Under the pieces are notes generated by a model, which had not been told where the DNA came from, did not search any database, and saw only the letters and a program-made list of their open reading frames with translations. Of a DNA stretch of 64,000 nt, positions 1 through 11,294 are shown piece after piece. The position numbers and the translations under genes are program-made. Origin of the DNA: Typha latifolia (Eukaryota > Streptophyta > Magnoliopsida > Poales > Typhaceae); NCBI GenBank assembly GCA_019914945.1, contig CM034103.1:558001-622000 (forward strand), in the 5' to 3' direction. Within the stretch, counting starts at the first letter, position 1. Each line of letters begins with the position of its first letter.

Positions 1-1769
1 ACAGCTAGAATAAAAACAATAAATTTGCAGAAAATATACGAGAAAGAACAACAAATGAGCTATATTTCCGCAAAGTAATGTATTGGAAGAACTCAATGTA
101 CACTAGAATTAGTAGTGAAAGTATAACTATAGTCACCTTGCTAGAACTAGGGGAAGCCATTAAGAACGTTAACATCAACGCCAGACAAATAGCACCAAAA
201 ATTCTACCCGAGTTGATCCCGGTAGCTATTCATCCGATAGGCTTCAGCGCTGAGAGGAGATAAGCGCGAGAATAAATTAGGGAAGAAGAGAATTAGCGAT
301 TCGGGCGTTATCAAACCAGTCGACGCGATCGGGAGGAGGGTGAATGAAGTTTGAATAACGTAGTTATACGTTTCGAGTCCTTGAGTACTTAGAGGAAATT
401 TTTAGCGTCCGTATTTTGCGTTTATACCACCGGAATATCTCTTATTTGCTTTTAGACCCACGACATAAATTTGTAGATGGGCCTCGTTAAGGGCCCAAGG
501 CTTAATAGTGATAGTGTTTGATTTGTTGAGTGCTAAAGATATGCATTTTAATTCCTACCATGATAGGTTATTTTAAGCTTACATAAATTATTATTTTTTA
601 AGAAAAATAAAAATTTAATAATATTCCACTAAATATCGATACTATAGATATTGAATTGATACCTTTGACCATCAATAGGTGCAAGCGCGTGTAAGTTTGG
701 TAGTCGATAGTTTGAATTGCCGAGAATCCGGCAGCCTAGTCTCCAAGAGGCAGTGAGAAAGGGTGGTAACATTCACCAAGGAAAGAAGAAAGAAATCTCA
801 TCAAAAAGTAGCTTGCACTTCCACGAAGCCAGCCATAATTGAGTGATTTGAGAGCTGAGTCAGGTTCGTTCGACTGGCAAGTTGATGAGGCCACGAGAAT
901 ATGCAGATAGAAAGCGCCTATGCGCGACAACCTCGACTTCATCTTGGAAATGAACCTTCCGATGTGATCGCGAGCTTGAATCCCAGCCCGAGGCCAACGT
1001 TGGGCGGAGTTAGGCCTACGAAGAGTTACCATAGTTTCTAAGGAGAAAGCTATGGCGCGATAGAGAATTTGGTTTGTTTGCCAGATAAGACCCATTCATT
1101 ACACAAGCTTTCCAGCCTTCCAGAACTGCCAAAGGTCGTGAGTTTTCAGTCTTATTGGCTGCTTATTGACTCCCTCTCATGTTAGCCGCGGTTGGCTCAG
1201 TTTTCAGTCTTGAACATGCCTTAAAGTGAGATTTAACTCTCGTTCCATTGCCTGCCCAAAGGCTTTTGACACTGGTTGTTGTTCAGGTCTTAGGGCAACG
1301 TGATTTGTTCTCTCAGAAAGGAGACTCAGCTCATTTACCCTCTCCTTCTATTTCTTGCCTTTGTAATTTTATAAGAGATGTTGGGATCATTATCTGCTAG
1401 TAAAACAATGGGTTCATTCGGCATATATAGTGGTGAAATAGAGTCAATATAATGGACAGGACTGAAAAAGAAGAAGAGTAAATCGGAAAGTACTTGAACG
1501 TGATTAACAATGAATTAAAATATGAGGGATATAACAAATCAACAACAGGATGAAATGGCAGTTAATGCCAATAAGAAGAAGAAAAAAAGGACAGAAAAAG
1601 AAGAAAGCACTTGTCATGCTTCTAGTCGTCCAGAAATTCGAACATCCAATATCATCTACCAGAATGCTTGAATCAGGAAATGAAACTTGAGAAATGAATC
1701 ACTCATGATGCTGTTGCAGAATATTGTAGAGGTATTCAGCAATTCGCCAGATCCACTTGGATATCCAAA
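1..1769. other. Unassigned left-edge region
   Basis: No gene is supported here. An open frame on the minus strand near 736-1095 has no recognisable domain. The rest is AT-rich with stops in every frame. Part of 1500-1769 is probably 3' untranslated or flanking sequence of the oligopeptidase gene that ends at 1770. Confidence 0.4.
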
Positions 1770-4389
1770 CTACAACGCAGCTTTTGGGACCATATCCAGT
1801 GCCTTGAGGATAAAAGCATAGGTGAAAGCGTCCTCTTCAAGCTTCTCAAATCTGCAAGCAATTAAAGTTGAAACTGTAGAAGTGTAGTATAAAGAAAAGC
1901 TCAAACATTGTCCCATACAATATGATCAAACATTCTGTCATCTGATCCTGGTAGGTAACCAACAATACAGACTTGCCTAGCCGTGACAAACTGAAATAAC
2001 TGCCCTAGTTATCCTCAGTCCAATTATGGATACAGGTTATATGGAGGACGATTCACCATGGCCTCCAACAATGTTTCCTGAAAGGGATAAATGGGATGGA
2101 GGAAATGACAACAATAGCAGTATGAAGGGCCCCAAAATTTTGACCACCCACAGTAGGTGGGGAAGGGTGCTGCTGATGTGGATGATGGGTGGACAGTATG
2201 TGTGCGTGTTTGATGCATGTGTGTGTGAATTGGTGATGCCGTTTTCTTGCTTAGGTGGGTGTAGGAGAGGGAGGATGCGTAGTAGGGGTCATGGTGGTGG
2301 AGGGCAAAACTGGGGAAGATGGCTGGATGTTATCCATCTCATCCAAGCTGCCCTACTCCAGTGTAGCTACAAATGGATGCGTATAGTTCATCTAGCTTTG
2401 AAGTTATTTGGATAGGGATACAGGCTTAAAATCTATCCAAATAAAAAATTGAGTTATCTGCATATCCAGAATATTACCAACAAATGGAGCAATATGGTAA
2501 ATTTACGAGTTACTTTTCCTTACAGTCCCCAAAACTTTTCTTCCAAATGTTTATAATTTTACATGCAAATAAATGATATAAATACCTGATTTGCAGTCAT
2601 ATGTGTCAAGCAAATTAGGACACCTGAAAGAAATATGGTTATCTATATAGATATGTAAATATCCCATTGGTTTTTAGCATGTTCCATGGACTACATTTGG
2701 GCAATTGATAGAACCTATACAGAATTTTGATAAGTGCACTCTTGGAACCAATCACTGTCTAGATAAGAAGATTAGATTAGATTAAGAAAAGGCAAACCCA
2801 ACAATCAATAGCAATATTCAGATGGAAGGGATTTTATTGGTAGAATTTACCTTCCTGACTTTGAGAAGTGCCCGGCACCAAGCTCACATTTAAAGAGAAG
2901 AATATTGTCATCAGTCTTCATTTCCCTTAACTTAGCCACAAACTTAGCAGGCTCCGAGTACATTACACGGGGATCTATTTCATCACAAGAACAATTTAGA
3001 GTATTAGAGTAGACACTAAACAATCAATCATTTTGAAGAAATTGACCTACCATTCAAGCCTGCTGTAACAAGTATATTGGGGTAATTTTGTGCTTTTACC
3101 TGCACAGAAAACACCATTATCAATTAATGAGAAATATAAAACCAGGGTATGCCTAAAGAAACATCCCAAGCAGTAGAATATTAAAGTACATCTGCTGTCG
3201 AAGTGGGGGCTGGAAACAGAAACCAAATTAACATAAAAGAGAGAAATTGTGCAGCAACCAAGAAGGCTAATACTGGCAATAGATGAGATCCTTTCACAGT
3301 ACTCTGCACTAGATAAATGAACAGAACGAGAAGACCTAGTTATAAAAGCAAAAACAGTAATAAAAATAAGAAGCAGCAGCAAAACCAGCAGAATTATGAT
3401 AATGTGCTGCAAATACATGTGTGGAACAATAATTAGAATAATCAGCACTTACATTATCAACTGGAGAATATGATTTCATATAGAAATAGAACTCCTCTTT
3501 TCGTGGATCTCCCCATTCCTGCAACAAGCATCCACACGCAAAAATTAGACAAAACCTCTATTCATGCAACAAAATCATTTCTAATATATGGCATGCTGAG
3601 ATTAGGGAATACATGCAGTTTTGAGAAGATTGTAAAACATCGAGGAACTAAAAATGGGATCACAAATCTGGCATGTTATGTAGTCGGGTAAGAAGATATA
3701 TGAAATGTTTTGAGGATAGATCTCATTAAAAACTATATATATATATGTAGCAAATTCAACCTATGGGAATAGGTTTTGTCAATGTTTCGTTTATGCTATT
3801 AACAGAGTCCCAAATCAATTGTTGATGACCCCTTTAATTTTTAGATAACCCCTGATCAACAACTTATGAATGTTGACAGAATTCTTAGGTACTTTATGCT
3901 AATTCATTTAGAAGATTCACTAGTAAAATAATGATGACCCCTAGTACCAATATGTTCCTATATATCCTTTTATATATTGCATGTCCTAGTGATATTTTGC
4001 TTTTAGACAGTCATATTTCCCTCAAATTGAGCCAGAAATAGATTGTACAAAAGTTTGTACCCTTGCTCAAAGTAAGGAGAGAATGACAGGCCATTTCTAT
4101 ATACTCAGTTTACAGTGTCTTTGCTTCTTGTCAGAACTGAACTGTGCTAACAGGACAAGAAGTCTTGGCACTAGTCTTCGATGCTAATATTGAAACCTTC
4201 ATTCACTTGATCTCTTTTCTGTTATTTTTTAACATTTATGACCCTCTCATATAGAGAATAATTTAAAGCCCGTGTTTCAGTAATATAATCAGTTTTGATC
4301 ACATCTAACAATATATGAAACTCAGTATTTGAACTTTATGTATAAATAACCAAATATAAATATAATATGGTGTGACCAGAAATTCAGTG

Positions 4390-4440
<51 letters not shown>

Positions 4441-7400
4441 GTGTATTTTATTTCATAATAATCATAATTTATCATGTATTGAAAGAGAAGAAACATAAGT
4501 ACCTCCCATTCAGCTGTAGTCAGTGGGATAGTTGGATCGAGCATGGTTGTCACTACATCAACAAAAGGGACACCAGCAACAGCAGCCTTGAATAAATCAG
4601 GCCGCATGTTTAGAACTGCACCAATCAGCAAGCCTCCTGCACTTCTCCCATTAATGCAGAGCTTCTCCTTTGAGCAATACTTATTTTCTATCAAGTATTC
4701 AGCACAAGTGATGAAGTCTGTGAAAGTATTTTTCTTTTTCAACAACTTCCCATTTTCATACCACTGCCTACCCATTTCACCACCTCCACGAATGTGAGCG
4801 ATCGCGAATATAAAACCTCTATCTACCAAAGATAATCTGGATGCCTTGAAACTGGGATCTATACATATCTGTTTGTGCAAAACATATAAAATCATAAGGA
4901 GAGAAATATGAAATAGTTTACCAAACAATGAGTACAGAATTCTCTTAAATGGTTGAGCTTCTATGCTCAAAGGCATGAAAGAATTGCTGCATGATAACAC
5001 ATGTAATGCTATAAATTCTAGAAACCTCGAAATTCATATGTTTTGAGGGAAAATGAATTGAAGTTAAACTTTGAAAAGACCCCTCCAAAACTAGTTCATG
5101 GCCACATGGTCTCCATATACTAAGAATTTTGAGGCTAGATATCTTACTCTTAGGTTGGGACAGAAAAAAGAAACTAATATAAAAAGGCAGCCCTAAGAAA
5201 AACCTGCTGGTTCAAAACAATCAATGATGGCTGGAAGCCTGGAACAACAAAGATAAACAAGGAAAAGTGAAAAACAAAAATATATGTGAATGTGTCAACC
5301 ACATCCAACAACACAACAATCACTACAGTAATTTTCAATTGCCTATAAATGTCAGTATATGTGAATGTGTCAACTGTCAACCACATCCAACAGAGCAACA
5401 ATCACTGTATTAAACTACTAATCTTGGATGCAAAACTTGTACTTTTATAAGCAAAGTCTAAATTAATAATTTGGCAATGCATCGTAGCAAAGAAATGAAA
5501 GGACTCGAAGTTGTGATATTGTTTTTAATTGTAGTGGGGATGATAAGATCACATGTTACCTCATATGAACCATAGCCATAAAGTAGTAAGGGATCAGAAC
5601 CATCAAGCTTCACAGCATTCTTTCTGTAAAGAATTGAAATAGGTATTTTAGTGCCATCAAAAGCAACTGCCCATTTTCTTTCAGTCACATAATTTGATGC
5701 ATCAAATCCACCCAACACCTGAGCAAAAAGGAAAGATAAATCACCATAGGATGATACAAAGTAGAAAAAATTATAGAGCAAAATAAAAGGTAAGGAAAGC
5801 TGGTAACAAAGATTGGATTAAGTTTGAAGTTCAGCTCCAATGTCCACAATGCTAATATTAATAGCAACCAAATGATCAGAAATTAACAGTAGTAGTTTTG
5901 AAGATGTCTCAATTTGAGATTACTCTAGTAAGCAGAAAATAATAAAAAATACCCCATATTACAGGTTAGAGAAGTGGAATTCGGAGACAACCAGCCAACA
6001 TTTGGTGCATATGCCCTAAGCCTTATCATCTAATGTTCCAGAAAACAAACAAAACAATGCACTTGCTTCAATTTGATTAAAAGTTTTCTTTTTTTTTTCA
6101 GTGTCACCTCCTTGGGGAAATTATCTCTTCCAATTCACAACAAATTCTATCGTTTACAATTAACAGCATTTATGACAATCTTTTAATGAAAAGGTCTTAT
6201 CAATATAATAATTTCCACAATGAGACTGATCCATACTTTTCCTTTCAACTTTAAGCCCAGCTGCTACAAGCCTACAACTGATAACAAATTATCTTCTTTT
6301 TCTCCAGCTCATTTTAAGCCCTACATTCTTTTTACTTTCTTTAAGCAATATCATTATATATATGAATTTTAAGTGATCTCCAAGGACTAAGAATCCTCAC
6401 TATCAATTTTTAAACCCTTCTAACCTGTATTCCCTTTGATCTAAATTTATATTTAAAATAAGCCAGGTATTTCACTTTACAAAGAATGGAATGAGACAAT
6501 AAGAGAATATACAGATACTTGCCAAACTTCAAGTGAGAAAAATGAGATAACTGAAATACATGATAGAGCTAACTTTGAGTCCAAAACTGTTTCTCAAAGA
6601 TACATTTGAAACTTCTATTGTTCATAAGGTAAAATTGAAGGACACAGCACATAGTTAAAACTTTGGAAAATTGGTCCCATGAAAAATGTCAAATATAAAT
6701 ACTACATGCTTCTTTGACTTCATTTCATAGGTGCAGAAGTTAAACAAAGTTGCAACGAAAAATTATCTGAACTTCATGACATAACTGGAAAGCATACAAT
6801 CAAGCCACAATGTTACTTCCCATTTTCCAAGTGCAACACATGCACGTTTAAAAAGAGAATTAGAACAACAGCATAACTGGTAACTTACCTGCTCAATCTT
6901 TTTCAGAAAAGATACCCCTGTAGTCATATCATAGTCATATACAGAAGGAGGCGTCCTCATCGAGCTATAAGAAAACCGCAAAATATTTGAAGAAAATTCT
7001 GACTCTTCCGGATCAACTGCATATGTTGGATCAAGAAAATCAATTGCTCTACCACCCTGAAGTTGTCCAATTGCTTCTCCAACAGGTGGAAGGCCATGAA
7101 CAATTACTCTAGGTAGACCATTTTCACGCTCATATATAGCAATGTGATTGTTAAAAAGTTGAAATCCCTGTATTTTCACACTGAAAGTAGTTTATCCTTT
7201 AGGTTTGCCATTAAAAATAACAGGAAGAAATATTGCAAGAAGTGAAGATTCATAAACCCAAGACCAATGTTTTATCAGCTTTCCAGAGAGGACATAACAT
7301 AATACATTCTTCCAGTAGGAGTTGTAACACGGAATAGAAGAATATGTCTAACCTATGTGATAACCATGAAGGTAATCTTCCCAATAAAACCATGTAACTT

Positions 7401-10400
7401 CCAAATAAATATGGGAAACCATTTCTACATGGTTAACATAATGAATTTTGTTTCAGTCAACATCCTGTCCTGAACAAAACAAATGCTGGAAACACGACAT
7501 TGAAGTGATTTTCAGCTGAAATCTGAAGAAAATAAAGCTCTATATTTCTTTTTCTTCAGAGAATTGTGTTCCTTAAACAGAATTTAATAACCAACTTAGA
7601 GAAATACAAGGACTTCAGCTTGGAAACGACTAAACCCCAATTAAGGCCCACATATGTTAGGGAGATGAGTTCTGCTTGTTTCAACCAGGAAATAACAAAT
7701 ATGAAGGTCACTGAAGCCACTCTCTCCTTTCATTAAGGAGAAACTATGGCAGTATCTTGCCCCAATAGTGATAGGTAAGAAAAATACTCAGCTATGTAAG
7801 TAACCTTGTACTGGAAGTCACTAAAGACTTAGGATAGCTGTCTGTCAAATGATTTCTTTTACAAGTGAAGCACGGAATTCAAAATGACACAATAATAATC
7901 AGTATTTATCCATATGTTACTACCAATTGTAATACTATACCAGGAAATAACATGATAGCATGCACAAACTATTTAAGAAAGAAAAGATATTATATTATTA
8001 CAAATTCAATACCAACTTACTTTTCCCTGTGTGGAAGCAAAATCTTTGTTTCAGTTACATTGTTCAGTGGACAAGTTACTAGTTCCGAATTGTAAAACTT
8101 TTCACTGCGTCTCTTTATGAAGAAATGGCTTCCACTATGACTTGCTGATGTATCAATGCCATATTCACGGGGTGTCAAGGTCATAAGCACATTTTCTTGT
8201 TTGGATATGTCTAGATAAAAGATAAACCGTGTATTTTTGCTTTCAGATCCAACAAACAAGTATTGCTTGCTTTCAGATGCTTCAAGATCAAGAGAGAACA
8301 TGTCATCCTTCTCATGATAAAGGCAAATGTCACTTGATTGGTCAGTTCCCAACTTGTGTAACCACACCTGAAGAAAGCCCCGACCTTAGAAATAAGCTAC
8401 AGCATGGATTTTCATTACTGCTACAACTGACAGAAGAAAGGCAGAATGCGAAACAAAATAGTTTTTCCATGAAAGATTTAGATTTAACAATAGTAAAACA
8501 AAGTCTACACAAGTCGTGATCTGGCTACCCATCTGCTTGGGTATGAAGACCCAAAGCAAAACAAGCAATCTAAGCCAAGTACATGTAATATAAATACTTA
8601 AGTAGCAAAAGCAATGTAAACTTTTCTAAGTAAGTAGCAAATAATTTCTAAAAGAACTAGTCAACCATTTACTGGTTTTTAGAAAAAAAAACTGAGGTTG
8701 CTATCTTGGTATTCCTATTATCAACATGACGTGGTAATGAAAAACCAATTCCTCAACAAACTGCACAAAAGGAACAGGTAAATATGGTCTGAGAAAAGAG
8801 AAAGAAAAGAAAAGAATGTTCAACAATCTAAGCACTTCAACCACTCATCCAAGAAGTATAAGATGAGAACCAAGCTACAATTCTCTTCCTCTTTTTCCTA
8901 CTCCAATATTTCATACTTTTTATCACAGATAATATATGCAATATGTTTCTCCCTTCAACAAAAAGAAAGTGCATAACAAGGCAGTGCCATATCCTAAAAT
9001 TGGAACACTTTTACCCTCAAAGAATTAAAGGCTCCTTCCTATCTAAAAAAGCCATTGACCAGCAAACCTTCAACCAATGAAATAAAGAACAAGCATTGAG
9101 AAGGAAAACCAGTATTATGTGAAATTAAACTTCTCAAAAACACCAAAATCCATATCTTTTGAATGACCTGCTTCTAATTCAGTGCAGCAATTTGAGACAT
9201 CATTGGTGGCCAATCACACAAAGCAAGCAAGGCAAGAGCATTAGGAATTAATAATGGCTTTCAATGTAGTTACACAGTAACTTATCTGTTTGCTACTGTA
9301 TAGCTTAAGATGATCCAATATGTCAGAAAAACTTATATATAAGCACCAGCATTATCACACACACCTAACTTCATTTTCGCAATTAGCAAGATGGCATGAT
9401 ATAAATTATTATAATTCGTCAAAATGATGAGAATCAAATGTCAAGAAGATTACATTGGCTGCAGGAAAAAAAGAAACTAAACAAGGTAACTTTACATCTT
9501 TTTTTGTATAATTGCTGCCTCATCTCATTAAGAATGGATAATGGTATTGAGGAATATGAACTATAATATGCCTTTGACTCCAGAAACATTATTTACTAGC
9601 TACATACCTTGTCGGGCCGAAGAATCTCATCCATTGTTACGTACACTAGGGTCTGATCACCAGCCCACTCGATGTCCGATGTGATTCCTTTCAGAGGCTC
9701 CCCAATAGGGTTCCCATCCTCGACATTAATGACATAGACAGTATAAATCTCATCGCCTCTAGTATCTTCAGCGTATGCCACCAGCTCATTATTTGGGCTC
9801 ACCTGAAAAGGCAATTTATACAAGTGACAAATGCCAAGACAAGGAATGCTGAATAAGCAGTTAAATCAGGAAGTACACATGATTTACAAATACCTTGAAA
9901 GCCCCAATGCTGTAGTAGTCATGCCCCTGGGCCTTAATATTCTCGTCCAAAATAATATGCTCTTCAGCTGCTTCAGGTCCAATGGACATCACATCAGAAA
10001 CAGATGCAGGAGCATCACTTGTGATAAGGCGTCTGCAATGCTGCACATATTCCTTGCCTGCCATTGTTTTCTTATAGTAGTAATATGGCCATCTACGGAC
10101 AGGTGCAGAGATGTCATCTTCTTTGATTCTTCCTCTAATCTCAGCATATATTTGATTCTCAAATTGCTTCACATCTAAGGGGATTTAAATGACATCAGAT
10201 CAAGCAAATATTTTGGCCCAAAGCAGGAAAGATCAAACCAAGAACTGTGAACCTTACATAACTTGAATTTCACTAGTTATCTGAAATAAATCCAAGATAT
10301 GCAAAGGACGAGGACGTCCAGTGCATTGCATAATCAAATAGTTCACTGGCACCCAGATGATTAACTCCGCAGAACAGAAACTGTAGCCAATATAATATGT

Positions 10401-10933
10401 TTGCAAGGAAGATTGCAAGTTTCTATCCATTGATTAACTCCGATCATTCCAAACTTTTCAAGATTGTACACAATTTTTTCTTGAAATAATTGCATTAAAG
10501 CAACCGATCCAAAAAAAAATCCATCAATATAGTTTGGAACCTGTTAATACTACGGAATCTATCATCTAAGTATCAGTCCTGGTTTACATTTATGGAGAAC
10601 GACGGTAGCAATAAAGCGTTAGAGCTCACCGGACATGACGAGCGCGGTGTGCTCGTTCTCGGCCTTGAGATGGGAGAGGATCTCCGGATCGCTGCGGGAG
10701 TCGTCGCGGAGCCAGTAGTAGTCGTCGACCCGGACGTCGCCGAACATTTCCATCTCGTGCCTCACCTTCTTCGCCACGGGAGCAGCCGGCGCCATGGATG
10801 CCGAGGTGGAGAAGGAAGGCGAAGAGTTAGGGATGGGGTTCGATGAGGGGAAGAAGAGGAGAGAAGGGAGAGAATAGAAGAGAAGCCGGCGAGTGAGGAG
10901 TAGGGGAAAGCTTGGGAGTGCAGCTTGGAGCAT
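1770..10933 (-). CDS. Prolyl oligopeptidase family serine peptidase (oligopeptidase B / protease II type)
   Basis: Eleven exons on the minus strand: 10933-10630, 10174-9894, 9802-9608, 8367-8021, 7180-6889, 5718-5560, 4868-4503, 3518-3453, 3099-3051, 2974-2851, 1851-1770, giving 754 aa. Every junction is GT-AG and the frame stays open. The protein follows the plant S9 family: an N-terminal beta-propeller region, then a hydrolase domain with Ser602 in GRSAGG, Asp687 in LNDPRV and His722 in GAGHFS, the expected triad. The family cleaves short peptides, in oligopeptidase B after basic residues. The first ATG (10933) adds about 46 residues rich in Leu, Ser and Arg, resembling an organelle transit peptide. 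A second ATG at 10795 (MAPAAPVAKK) gives a 708-aa protein close to the length I recall for the Arabidopsis homolog. A TATAAAG only a few bases before the first ATG favours transcripts starting inside the extension. Introns are long, and intron 7 carries an AT microsatellite. Confidence 0.93.
4393..4437. repeat. (AT)n microsatellite in an intron
   Basis: An uninterrupted TA dinucleotide run of about 22 units lies in intron 7 of the oligopeptidase gene, between the exons ending at 4503 and beginning at 3518. It is likely to vary in length between individuals. Confidence 0.95.
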
Positions 10934-11294
10934 TCTCTTTATAAGCAATTAGCCGGAAGAGAGCGAGGAGATGACAGGAAAAAGTACATCGTTGTTGACA
11001 CAAACAAAGAGAGGTCTTTTTCGCAAAAATCGCAAGCTAAAACTAATACGGCCATCCATTCGCCATAATAGGTTAAATTACAAATTACACCTTATAGTTA
11101 TGTCAAAAATATATATAAGAAGATACTTAGGCCGTACTAAGTTTGGGCCTTGGCCCAACATAACCCACCTTTGCGATAGAAGAATACGGTATACGCTATA
11201 CTACTCCTTTCGTTCTTCCTCAAACCCAGCCCTAAGTCTCTCTCTCTCTGCTCTCTCTCTCTCTCTCTCAGAGTCTAGGGTTGAAGCAAGAAGG
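10934..11294. promoter_or_regulatory. Shared divergent promoter between the oligopeptidase and CCDC12-like genes
   Basis: The two start codons are only about 360 bp apart on opposite strands. The interval holds paired TGGGCC-type site II elements at about 11143-11157 (TTGGGCCT next to TTGGCCCAAC) and a CT-rich run at 11237-11269 just before the CCDC12-like ATG. Site II elements are bound by class I TCP factors and are common in plant housekeeping promoters. Bidirectional activity is inferred from geometry. Confidence 0.55.
11237..11269 (+). repeat. (CT)n tract in the 5' leader
   Basis: A CT dinucleotide tract broken by one G lies about 25-55 bp before the ATG at 11295. Pyrimidine-rich leaders are frequent in plant 5' UTRs. 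Confidence 0.85.

Noticed and set aside
736..1095. A 119-codon minus-strand open frame
   Set aside because: No recognisable domain, no intron-exon support and no neighbouring gene structure; possibly decayed repeat.
2026..2415. A 129-codon plus-strand open frame
   Set aside because: It lies inside intron 10 of the oligopeptidase gene, is rich in Trp, Met and Gly in a random-looking way, and shows no family.
10946..10948. Extended N-terminus of the oligopeptidase from 10948
   Set aside because: The codon is TTG, not ATG; the first ATG is at 10933. The same problem removes starts at 21948 and 33353.
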